From Odobenus rosmarus divergens (taxonomy: Eukaryota > Chordata > Mammalia > Carnivora > Odobenidae), in NCBI RefSeq assembly GCF_000321225.1, contig NW_004450396.1:3003466-3067465 (forward strand): a stretch of DNA of 64,000 nt. The letters run 5' to 3'. Position numbers and translations under genes: made by a program. Positions 46,298-55,392 of the stretch are shown in pieces (positions within the stretch are counted from its first letter, which is position 1; each line of letters begins with the position of its first letter). The notes below the pieces were generated by a model. It did not search any database. It saw nothing but the letters and a program-made list of their open reading frames with translations, and was not told where the DNA came from.

Positions 46298-46508
46298 TTT
46301 TTTTTTTTGAGATTTATTTATTTGAGAGAGAGAAAACGCAAGTGAAGAAGGGGCAGAGGGAGATGGAGAGGGAGAGAGAGAATCCTCAAGCAGACTCCCT
46401 GCTGAGCACGGAGCCCGACTGAGGGCTCCATCCCAGGACCCTGAGACAATGACCTGAGCTGAAACCAAGGGTCGGTCGCCCAACCGACTGAGCCACCCAG
46501 GCACACCC
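46298..46508 (-). mobile_element. Carnivore tRNA-Lys SINE
   Basis: GAGATTTATTTATTTGAGAG, CAGACTCCCTGCTGAGCACG, ACAATGACCTGAGCTGAAAC and CCGACTGAGCCACCCAGGCA are visible. An imperfect TSD flanks it: GGATGGGTCTATATCTT at 46281-46297 and GGAAGGGTCTGTGTCTT at 46509-46525. Confidence 0.95.
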
Positions 46509-46525
46509 GGAAGGGTCTGTGTCTT

Positions 46526-47629
46526 GAATCAAATGTTTTGCTCCATAATTAAGAACTTCAGAGCCTTAAGTACTACCATTTGGTTTATATGAAAACTGCT
46601 AACTATTGTAAGGGTGTTGTAATTAAATTTATGTGTGAAATAAAACACAATAGGGATTTAAAATAAAATAAAAATGTGTTTAAGGAGGGATTTCATGCAA
46701 AAATTACATTTCACAATCAGAACCCTAAACCCAAAGGGAATTTAATTTAAACCAAACTTAGTGTGGCCAGCGCCCCTACTGGAGAAGTGAGGCACTGCAC
46801 ACTTAGACTCCTGTGTGTTGGGCCTTGTCAATGCCTACCCACAGGGAGAAGTAAAGACTTGCCAGGAACTTGGAGAGAGTTAACGTATTCCCTGGAAAGA
46901 CTGTGCCAGCCTGGTGCAGGGGAACAGAGAGCTGCAGGGAGAAAAACTGACAGTGAATATGAGATCCAAAAAGTGTTGCTACAGGATAAACAGGAATTCC
47001 CCAGCAAAAATGAATCCTCCCTGCCTATGGCAGCCTTGATGCTGACCAGACTGTCCACCTCTTCTTTGCCCAGCGCTTCCCATTAGTGCACTTAGGCCAA
47101 CTTTCTCCTATGAGAATGCATATCATTTTTTAGAAAAGAACCTCAGAGAGTAAATCATCCAGTGCATTCATTTTACAAGAAGGACATTATGACCTAGACC
47201 TAGATGTGGGGGAAAATAGATTTATTCAATATGCTACTAAATATTATTAAATTTATTCAATTACTATTGAATATAAATAAGTGCATTTGTTCATTATACT
47301 ACTAAATATAGAAATAAATAGATTTATTCCATGTAGTACTAATTTTGAAAATTAAAAAATAATATTCTAAAGCTAGAAGCTGACAGAAACTGAATAAGTA
47401 ATGGTTTCGAGAAAATCTAATGAAGTTCTACTTGCAATTCACAGAGAATGAAAATTGTATATAGCAACAGAGGCAGACTATGATAGGACAAACTAACTAA
47501 AAGCTGATTACATTCTTAAATTGGCCAAGAAACTACAGCAACTCTTACTTTAAAAACAGGGTCTCTTCCCTAAATATAGCTTCCTTAGAAGTAGCTGTAG
47601 TCTAAACCTCTTCATATGATGATGAGCAA
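46526..47629. other. Non-coding DNA with an irregular AT-rich repeat
   Basis: A 107-residue frame at 46763-47086 (plus, GTG start) is G/C-richer than its surroundings but has no recognised domain. At 47221-47340 a unit of the type TTTATTCAATATGCTACTAA recurs three times imperfectly. Confidence 0.4.
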
Positions 47630-47720
47630 TCCAAAGCCCAGACTCCTGAGATCACACAGCTACTAGAATGGCAAAATCAAGACTGGAACTCAGGTCATTT
47701 TAGAGCACCAGAAATCCAGA
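47630..47720 (-). mobile_element. MIR SINE fragment
   Basis: GATCACACAGCTACTAGAAT and AAATCAAGACTGGAACTCAG match the reversed MIR 5' half. Confidence 0.6.
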
Positions 47721-48364
47721 TCTTTGTGTGAGATATAGTCTCTGTCCCATACGTTTGCTCCCCAAATCCTATGTTTTAAAAATGTTTCCCTTCTTTGAAA
47801 GTGGTCCTAATATCCTTTATTTTTTTATCCTTATATAGCACCTAATACATATCTGAATCTACTTTAAGCATTGATTAGTATTTTATTGGTTGAGTCATGA
47901 AGTTTTTTTTATCATTAAATATATAGCAAAATTTAAAAACTGCATTGGCTAAACTATTGAGACAAAGAAGTCTGAGGAATAGAAATTTCTTTCTCATTTG
48001 CACAGTCCAGGGCTAATATCCATGCTAGTGGGCTGCTTTCCCCAATCTATTGTGTGACTCTTCTATCTTCTAATCATCCCTATCCAACTAGCAGAATCTG
48101 AAGAAGAATGTGGAGAACCCCACATACTTCTGAAAATCCCAGCCCAGGTTGACACAAGTCACTTCCACTCAGAAGACAAGGGAAAAGGGGAAGTGACGTC
48201 TGGGTGTTGTCTGGTTATCATCCTTTTATTAAAGCAGAGATGGGCCTGGACCTCTGCAGAGAGCTGACTATTCCTGCCACAGTCATTCACTCAAATCCAT
48301 CACTTAGGCTTAGGGCTTAAGCAGTGGGGGGAAAATGTCATATCTATAACTGCATTTTTCCTTG
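47721..48364. other. Non-coding DNA
   Basis: Nothing recognised. Positions 48000-48300 resemble MIR or family X remnants weakly, not enough to call. Confidence 0.4.
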
Positions 48365-48740
48365 GATTTCTTTGATTCATCTATTATTTACTGAGCATCT
48401 AGTCTCTGCTAAACACCATAACAATAAATCCCAGACTTGAAACCTGTATTAACTAACAAAGAATACAAGGCTGTGTACAATTAAATGTAGGTTTCACAAA
48501 TAAGTTTTAAAACATCAAAGTCATACTCAAATTGAAATTAACTTCCAATATCACCCACACACAAAAGTCTACTTATTTTTTAAATTAATCTGTCAATAAG
48601 TTAATACACAGTCCCTGAACATATACTTTGCACAGAGCACCATCTTCAGTCATGCTCCAGACACAAACAGGTCTAATGTTTACACCCTGACCTCAAAGTC
48701 CTCTCTAGTTGGAGAACTAATAATACAAGGCAGTATATAA
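48365..48740 (-). mobile_element. Two L2 3' end fragments
   Basis: CTATTATTTACTGAGCATCT with CTGCTAAACACCATAAC (about 48365-48440), and TTAATACACAGTCCCTGAAC with ATACTTTGCACAGAGCACCA (about 48595-48740), each resemble the reversed L2 3' end. They may be one broken element or two. Confidence 0.5.
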
Positions 48741-48831
48741 TTTCTTTCTCAATTTCAAAGTCTGCAGTGCCTCTGCTACACATCTGAGCTAGTCATTTCC
48801 TTATTATATATAACCCTGAGCTCTTTTTTCT

Positions 48832-49290
48832 TTTTAGTTTTTGTTTTGCTTTCTGTTCGGTTGGTTTTTATTCATAAAGAGTTTCTCTGTCCCCAACATA
48901 TTACTTCTGCATCGAATATTTGAGGTATATGTGATCAATTCTTCATCTCCTGTATCACTAAGTCTTACTGTAGACAAAGCAAGAAATGCAACAGTCTTGG
49001 TGTAATTACAGCTTAGCCAAATGAGTACACACTGCGCAGTGTCAGCCCAAGTCAACAGACCACCCACCAAGAGAGTGAAAAAGAAGACACTGGTTCCTCC
49101 CACAGAGAACTGGAAGAGCTTGTGATGGAAACAGGCGATAATGGTGTTGGTGCCATTGGCAAGTGCAAATAGTGCCTAGCACAGCAACACATACGCCGTG
49201 ATATTTAATCAATATTACTGAAAATGTGATAGTAGCAAGAAAAACAGCTATTTGACAGATGCATGGCATAGTATCTTCCCCCACACACAC
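48832..49290 (-). pseudogene. Probable processed pseudogene (retrocopy) of a membrane-protein-like gene
   Basis: Read on the minus strand, the frame 49103-48834 contains a hydrophobic run (VFFFTLLVGGLLTW) followed by ADTAQCVLIWLSCNYTKTV. It stays open upstream through LFALANGTNTIIACFHHKLF to a TAG at about 49173. A shifted frame (49290-49042) continues upstream with another hydrophobic stretch (ICQIAVFLATITFSVILI), suggesting a frameshift near 49170. At the 3' end an AATAAA-type signal (GAATAAAAACC) is followed within about 20 nt by an A-rich stretch (GCAAAACAAAAACTAAAAAG, then AAAAAAG), as left by a decayed poly(A) tail. There are no introns within the span. The parent gene is not recognised, and no flanking duplication was found. 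The alternative is chance frames beside an A-rich tract. Confidence 0.4.
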
Positions 49291-49794
49291 ACCCTCCCTA
49301 TTCCTAAAAGAGTAATTCTAGGAAAAAAATACAGTTGCTTATGGATATATATGACTGGGATTGTTGAACTAAGATTGAAAATACTGTTACATAAAAAGGT
49401 TGTGAAACTCTAAGCTCCAAAATATTAAAAAGCATATTACCTCCTTTCTACTACATTCTAATGCTCGATATAGTTTTTCACTTAGCAAAAATGTTAGTTT
49501 TTAAGTATTGGTTTAAATTTTGCCAATTGGAAGCAAAGAAAAACTTGCGGATGTGCTCTAGATAAGTGATTCTGAAACGGGAGTTTGTAGGAAAATATCC
49601 ACATCTCTGCAGAGATAATGGGACTAGGAATGTGCAGTTTGGAAAACCTCCCCAAGCTGATTCCACAACTCCTCCACCCTCATTCTCATTTAGAACCACT
49701 GTTTGGGCTTTACTTACTCACATAAGATTGAACTAATGTCATAGCTGTGGAAAACCAAAACAAGTGGCTAGAAAGCTTGTGAATGAAAACAATG
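49291..49794. other. AT-rich non-coding DNA
   Basis: No gene or repeat recognised. A 73-residue minus frame (49478-49699) has no domain. Confidence 0.5.
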
Positions 49795-50283
49795 GCCATG
49801 GACTGTAAATCAGTGCAGTCACTATGGAAAACATCAAATATTAAAAATAAGGTTTCTCAAAATATTAAAAATAAAACTACCATATGATTTAGCACTGCCA
49901 CCTCTGGAGCTACTGTCTTGACGAGATCTCCACACCCCATGTTCATGCAACATTACTTACAATAGCCAAGACATGGAAACAACCTAAGTGTCCATCGACA
50001 GATGAATGAATAAAGATGTGGTGTGTATATATATATAGAGATATGTAATGGAATATTACTCATCAATAAAAAGACAGAAATCCTGCCATTTGTGACAAGA
50101 TGGATGGACCTTGAAGGTGTTAGGCTGAGTGAAATAAGTCAGACAGAGAAAGATAAAAGTGATCTCACTTATATGTGGAATCTGAAAAAGATTGAATTCA
50201 TAGAAACAGTAAACATTGGTGGTTACCAGAGACAGGGGTAGGGGGGAAGAAAAATGGGTGAAGGTGGTGAAAAGGTTACCATC
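49795..50283 (+). mobile_element. Old LINE-1: end of ORF2 and start of 3' UTR
   Basis: CCATGTTCATGCAACATTAC, AATAGCCAAGACATGGAAAC, CTAAGTGTCCATCGACAGAT, GGACCTTGAAGGTGTTAGGC and GAGTGAAATAAGTCAGACAG follow the ORF2 C-terminal region of LINE-1. The frame at 50023-50241 carries NGILLINKKTEILPFVT, the counterpart of the YYAAIKRNEI region at 18375-19524. It is clearly more diverged than that copy. The SINE at 50285 cuts its 3' side. Confidence 0.85.
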
Positions 50284-50284
50284 A

Positions 50285-50490
50285 GGGGCACCTGGTTGGC
50301 TCAGTCCGTTAAGCATCCAACTCTTGATTTCAGCTCGGGTCATGATCTCAGGGTCATGAGATCTCAGTCGTAAGATTGAGCCCCACACCAGGCTCATGCT
50401 GGGCATGGAGCCTGCTTGGGATTCTCTCTCCCTCTCTCCCTGCCCTTCCCCCTGCTCTCTTTCTCTCTTAAAAAAAAAAAAAAAAAAAAG
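50285..50490 (+). mobile_element. Carnivore tRNA-Lys SINE, older subtype
   Basis: GGGGCACCTGGTTGGCTCAG, CAACTCTTGATTTCAGCTCG, GTCATGATCTCAGGGTCATG and a 20-A tail are visible. The TSD GTTACCATCA (50275-50284) matches GTTACCACCA (50492-50501) with one mismatch. Confidence 0.95.
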
Positions 50491-50623
50491 AGTTACCACC
50501 AACTTTTTCTAAGCATTCAAAATGTACTTATTTTTCTGATTTTCAAAGTTAACTTATACTTCTATGATTTGTCAGGTAAAAAATAGAACTTTCTTCAGCG
50601 TTTAAGATAAACAACAGACTCAC

Positions 50624-50735
50624 CTTTTTGACAGTTAGGTACCTCTTGTCTCTATGTCTGATTTCCACAACATAATAGTTAGTGACTGCAGTATTAGCCA
50701 ACGTCTTAAGAATATCAGTAATCAAGTGGGTGATG
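50624..50735 (-). CDS. Candidate internal exon (112 nt), gene unknown
   Basis: On the minus strand a pyrimidine-containing run ending ATCATCCCTCTCAG precedes 50735, and a consensus donor GTGAGT follows 50624. Between them 112 nt stay open. The first base completes a codon and the following 37 codons end in phase 0 at AAG|GTGAGT. The peptide includes ITHLITDILKTLANTAV and YYVVEIRHRDKRYL, mixed in composition and unlike simple repeats. No mobile element overlaps it. I do not recognise the protein and see no neighbouring exon. The signals could be chance, as GTGAGT and CAG are common. Confidence 0.25.
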
Positions 50736-51141
50736 CTGAGAGGGATGATATCCCAAGATAATAATTTATAGAAGGTGGCGTTAAGCCAAATTTTGAGCAA
50801 ATAACCAATTTTAACACTCTAATATATTTAGATTTTAATAAAGGATTAGTGTATCTTTGATAGGAACCGAACTCAGTTATTGAAATAATACCCAACAAAC
50901 TCCTTCCTTATTCAATGTGACTTTGTATATTTTTGTCCTATATAAATCTAAAGTAAGCCAAAGTGATTCCTCATGATGCTTCCAGTGTTAATTTAATTAA
51001 ACTGTGAAATCTGTTCTAATAATTTGAAATTTATATGGGTCGAAGTCATGAAAAATTAAGTGAGTTTAATTAAGGGATTTAAATGAGAGGAAATGTTTAA
51101 GAGAAGAATTTGGATGAACTAGTGTAGCTTCAGGGTCAAAA
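50736..51141. other. AT-rich non-coding DNA
   Basis: Nothing recognised. Confidence 0.5.
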
Positions 51142-51156
51142 ACTTCCAAGATCGTG

Positions 51157-51334
51157 GGCCACCTGGATGGCTCAGTTGTTTAAGCATCTGCCTTTGGTTC
51201 AGGTCATAATCCCAGGATCCTGGGATCGAGTCCTGCATCGGGCTCCCTGCCTAGTGGGGAATCTGCTTCTCCCTCTCCCCCTACTCATGCTCACTTGCTC
51301 TCTCTCTCTCAAATAAATAAAATCTTTTAAAAAA
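51157..51334 (+). mobile_element. Carnivore tRNA-Lys SINE, younger subtype
   Basis: GGCCACCTGGATGGCTCAGT, CTGCCTTTGGTTCAGGTCAT, GGATCCTGGGATCGAGTCCT and AAATAAATAAAATCTTTT are visible. The TSD AACTTCCAAGATCGTG (51141-51156) matches AACCTTCCAAGATCTTG (ending 51350) with small changes. Confidence 0.95.
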
Positions 51335-51350
51335 ACCTTCCAAGATCTTG

Positions 51351-52129
51351 TCCTATGCCCTAATCAGTTGCTCAGTTTCATAGACATACCCTAGACCTTG
51401 TCATTACTAATTATCACAGACTCTCTATAGAGTTTAAGCAGCCCATTTTCCAGCCAACAGCTTCTATTTTTGTACTTCATTCCTTCTAGTCTCCAACTTC
51501 AACAATGCATATGCATAGGAATACCTCTTCACTGTCTCACTCCTCACTTCCCTTCTAAAATTCCATGGTTAGCCTTGTAATTACACCCCTCAATATAATC
51601 TTAAACCTTTTATCCTCCTTTGCTTTGTTGGATTTGTAGGACAACCCCACACCATGGCTAAATGCATTTTTCCAACACTCCATACTTACCCCACATCGAG
51701 CTGAAGATGGATGGAGAAAAATACACAACCATGTCCCATCCTTGCTCTCAATGGATGCCCTTGCTTCCAATTTTAATGAGAAACAGAAACAATCAGAAGT
51801 GCCCACAAGTTCTCACTCCACCATCCCCCCGTACCTATGGACCTCCATCTGTATCCACCCGCCTTCTTTCCATCCTGTTCCTATCAATGAACTGTATGTG
51901 GTCCTATCACAATCAACATCCCATTTGTGTACTGCATTCCATCCCTTCTCACATAGTAAAAGACATCTCTCCAGCTATTCTCCTCTCTCTCTTCTGCCCC
52001 ATCAATTGTTTCCCTCCATACTGTATCATTCCCATCAGCATATCACTATGCTGTTATTTCATCCATTTTACAAAACAAAACAAAACACCAAGATTTTTTT
52101 GACCCCATTTCACTTTTCATCATGTCTCC
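51351..52129. other. Pyrimidine-rich non-coding DNA upstream of the L2
   Basis: Two overlapping plus frames (146 and 133 residues at 51662-52102 and 51742-52143) are rich in Ser, Pro and His because the strand is C/T-rich. No domain is seen. The stretch may be a 5' extension of the L2 that follows. Confidence 0.4.
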
Positions 52130-52685
52130 ACTCCCCTTTATAGGAAAGCTTCTTGCAAGAGTTATCTACCCTTGCTGACTCACTCCTCTCCTACTAATGT
52201 CTCCTAAACCCATCTCATTCAAGCTTTCTCCAGACCACTTTACCTAAGCTGCTCATGGCAATCTCATCAAGGATTTCCACATTGCTGCATCCCGAGGTCA
52301 ATTCCTAGTCCTGACCCCACTTGACTTCTCGGTACCCTAGGACACAGATCATCATTCTTGCAATACTTTGTTCACTTTCCTTCCAGCACACCTCACATGC
52401 TGATTATCTTCCTACCTTACTAGTTGCACTTCTCAGTCTCATTTGTTAGTGGTGGGAATACTCAGTTCCTGGACTTCTTACCTATTCATTCACACCACTG
52501 GTAATTCTGTTCAATCTCAGACTGATGAGAATGCAGATCCTTAGCCTGTACTTCTTTCTGGAACTTCAGCCCCCTATATCTGACTAGCTACTCAACATTT
52601 CCCTTGGCCATCTAATAAGCGTCTCGAATCTCACTTATCAAAACTGAACTCCTGCACCTAAAACCTGCACTTCTAGCAGATGTTT
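52130..52685 (+). mobile_element. L2 LINE, reverse-transcriptase remnant
   Basis: The order TTCTTGCAAGAGTTATCTAC, CATGGCAATCTCATCAAGGA, TTCCTAGTCCTGACCCCACT, CTCAGTCTCATTTGTTAGTG and CTTATCAAAACTGAACTCCT resembles the L2/CR1-clade reverse-transcriptase coding region. The frame is broken by stops and the catalytic motif is not preserved. The element continues after an insertion at 53086. Confidence 0.6.
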
Positions 52686-52699
52686 TTATTTCAGCAAAT

Positions 52700-53085
52700 G
52701 CCAACTACATTTCTATTAGTCAGGCTAATCTGGGTTATGCTGCAACCTGAACATTTTACTGGCTTCCAACAACAAAGGTTTGTTTCTTGCCACCTATCAT
52801 CAGTATATCTCTTCAGCTATGAGCCACATTGGCTTTGCCCCAGGAACCAAACTAACAGAGCAGCCTTTGGCTGGATCATTACTGGCTTTGTAGCTGAAGA
52901 AAATGTGACATGGCAAGCCAAATGCTAGCTCGTGAAGCTCCTACTTAGTTATTAATGGTCAAACAAGTCACATGGCCTCCCAATTTCCAGCAGACAGATG
53001 TGCAGTATTCTCCCACAGGAAGGGACTCTACATTGAAGCAAACTGAAATATTTGGTAAAGAGTAGAGCAATCTACAACACCAGTC
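52700..53085 (+). mobile_element. Ancient interspersed repeat, family X copy 2, inside L2
   Basis: GTCAGGCTAATCTGGGTTAT, GCTGCAACCTGAACATTTTA, AACAACAAAGGTTTGTTTCT, AACAGAGCAGCCTTTGGCTG and AACAAGTCACATGGCCTCCC lie in the same order and orientation as the copy at 42825-43215. It splits the L2. Confidence 0.55.
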
Positions 53086-53885
53086 CTCTAGTTAATCCAG
53101 CTAAAACTTTTGGCTCTTCTCTTTTTTATAAATCTAATCATCAATAAATTAATAAATCAATAAGCCACTTAGCAGTGCTAGCATTCCGGTCCAAACTAGG
53201 TTCCTTACTGGTCTCCTTGCTTCTGCCCTTGTCTTTCTAGTCTACTCTTATGTAGTGTCCAAAAGTGATCATTTTAAAACACAGGGCAGATTCTGTCATG
53301 CTTCTGCTCAAAACCTTCCAATGGCTCCCCATTTCATTCAGAGTAAAAGCCAAAATCTTTTGAACAGCCTTCTAAATCTTCCCAAAACATGATCTTCCCA
53401 TCCATTGCCTCTCTGACTCCATTGCCCTCTTCCTCATCTCTGCTTTACTCTCTTCCAGCCACATGGACTCTGCTGCCTTCAAATATACCAAGTATGTTCC
53501 AGCCTCAGGACTTTGCACTTGTAGTTTCCTCTTCCTGGAACACATTTCTCCCAGATATCCACATGGCCCACTCCCTCTTCTTCTTCGGGTATTTGTTCAA
53601 ACGTCACCTTCTCAGTGAGTCTGGACCCGGCCAACTGACTTAGAGTTTCATCCTCAGCCCCTCACCATGGCTCTCTTTCTCTCCTTTCTTACTTCACTTG
53701 TATCTATAGCACTCATGCCTATGTAACTTTTTGGTGTATTGTTCATTTCTTACCCCACCAGACTATACACTCCTTGGCTATATGGATTTTTGTCTATTTT
53801 ATTCATTACTGCAGGACAATAACATATAGAACCATGTCTGGACAGTTGGCACTTAATAAACATTTACTTAATGAATAAATTAATG
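53086..53885 (+). mobile_element. L2 LINE, 3' region to its end
   Basis: TTACTGGTCTCCTTGCTTCT, AAAAGTGATCATTTTAAAAC, TCAAAACCTTCCAATGGCTC, GTTCCAGCCTCAGGACTTTG, CAGATATCCACATGGCCCAC, GGCACTTAATAAACATTTAC and a terminal GAATGA follow the sense L2 3' region nearly without gaps. It is the best-preserved L2 3' end here. Confidence 0.85.
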
Positions 53886-54360
53886 AATGACACAAACCAT
53901 GGAAAGATTTGAGGAACTCAAACATAAAAAAAAATGTAACTCAAAAGTGTGGAGAAAAATATGGTAAACATTAATAAATATTGCAGTCACACAAACTCAA
54001 GAGACTTGATGAGTTATTTGTCTCAAATTAGAAAAAATAAAAAGAATCTGAGGAGGGAAATAAGACACACAAAGAAACACTGAAAACATTACTTTTAAAA
54101 CTGTGATATCAATGATCCAGGCAACACTGTAAAGTTAACTATTTGATTTATTACAGACCGTTTAATTTAAATCCAAATTTGAAAGCATATATATTTTAAT
54201 CCTTTATCACTACCAAAGCAAAAAAATAGTATACCCCTTCAGTATGGTTGTACCACTTTGGGTAGAAAATCAAAATTTATTTCGCCTCCGACTCCAGACT
54301 AAAAGTAAAGCCTTTCGGCCAGGTTAATTATCTGCCTCCCAGGCTGACAAACCTTATTCT
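53886..54360. other. AT-rich non-coding DNA
   Basis: Nothing recognised. Confidence 0.5.
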
Positions 54361-54585
54361 AGGGTTTCTCAACCTTGACACTATTCACATTTGTGGCTGA
54401 GTAATTCTTTGTTATATGAAGCTGCCCTTTCATATTATAGGATGTTGAGTAGCATCCTTGGTTTCTGTCCACTAGATGCCAGTAGTACCTCCCCAGTTGT
54501 GACAACGAAAAATGTCTCCAGAATTGTCAAATGTGCGGGGGCAGGGGGTAAAGGGCAGGGCTATCACTGCTGGTTGAGAATCCCC
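54361..54585 (+). mobile_element. hAT-like non-autonomous DNA transposon
   Basis: The terminal inverted repeats AGGGTTTCTCAACC (54361-54374) and GGTTGAGAATCCCC (54572-54585) enclose a 225-bp element. The middle includes GAGTAGCATCCTTGGTTTCT, CACTAGATGCCAGTAGTACC and CAGTTGTGACAACGAAAAAT. Length and ends suit a non-autonomous hAT element. No transposase is encoded. The 8-bp TSD was not confirmed. Confidence 0.7.
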
Positions 54586-54733
54586 GACCTAGAGCATGAC
54601 AATGCCTATAAAGTTAGCTTTCCTGTATGGGTTCAAACTCTGACCCATAAAGTGCATTGTGAGATTATTATAGAAATACAATATCAAAAATAGGCAAGCA
54701 GAACCTTCATGTATAATTTAGAAAAGTACTAAA

Positions 54734-54863
54734 GGGCTCCTGGGTGGCTCAGTCAGTTGAGCATTCAACACTTGATTTCAGCTCATGTCTTGATTGCAGG
54801 GTCGTGGTTCAAGCCCAGTGTTGGGCTCCACTTTGAGCATGGAGCCTACTTAAAGAAAAAGAA
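54734..54863 (+). mobile_element. Carnivore tRNA-Lys SINE, short older copy
   Basis: GGGCTCCTGGGTGGCTCAGT, CAACACTTGATTTCAGCTCA and CATGGAGCCTACTTAAAG are present, but the pyrimidine tail is missing. The TSD AAAAGTACTAAA (54722-54733) matches AAAAGTACTGAA (54864-54875), so the short form was inserted as such. Confidence 0.93.
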
Positions 54864-55171
54864 AAAAGTACTGAAAAAGCTCCCCTGAAAAAAGCATACC
54901 TGATTTTCCCCCTTGTATTACCTTGATTTGGCATTGAAGAAACATGTACCTGGAAAGTAGAACTTATTAAGCCATTTTGGTCACTAATGTTCTAGTGATA
55001 GTCTGGAAACCGAATTCAGGACCAAGAGAAAGATTAAAAAAAAAAAAAAAAGTCCTAACAGGGAGAAAGTAAGAAAACTTCAGAACAAGGGAAGAAGTCT
55101 ATGCAGTGGGGAACTCTAGTTATTTAAGAAACTACCTAAGATCTTTGGCTAGGGTGAGAAATAGAGTTTGA

Positions 55172-55378
55172 GGGGCGCCTGGGTGGCTCAGTGGGTTAAG
55201 TGTCTGCTTTCGACTCAGGTCATGATCCCGGGGTCCTGGGATCGAGCCCCGCATCGGGATCCCTGCTCAGCGGGGAGCCTGCTTCTCCCTCTCCCTCTGC
55301 TGTTCCCCCTGCTTGTGTGCGCGCCCTCTCTCTCTCTCTGTCAAATAAATAAACAAAATCATTAAAAAAAAAAAAAAA
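55172..55378 (+). mobile_element. Carnivore tRNA-Lys SINE, young copy
   Basis: GGGGCGCCTGGGTGGCTCAG, GGTCCTGGGATCGAGCCCCG and AAATAAATAAACAAAATCAT plus a 15-A tail. The TSD GAAATAGAGWTTGA lies at 55158-55171 and 55379-55392 with one mismatch. The tRNA-like promoter boxes are well kept. Confidence 0.97.
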
Positions 55379-55392
55379 GAAATAGAGATTGA

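Noticed and set aside
46763..47086. 107-residue frame in a slightly GC-richer stretch
   Set aside because: It starts at GTG rather than ATG, and no domain or conservation can be judged. Kept only as a note.
51662..52143. Two overlapping Ser/Pro/His-rich frames of 133 and 146 residues
   Set aside because: The C/T-rich strand lacks purine-containing stop codons, so long frames are expected in it. It adjoins an L2.
55168..55365. Protein-like frames beginning GAWVAQWVKCLL (also at 30045-30387, 38945-39241, 46289-46506)
   Set aside because: These are translations of the carnivore SINE, which recur wherever a young SINE lies in the same orientation.
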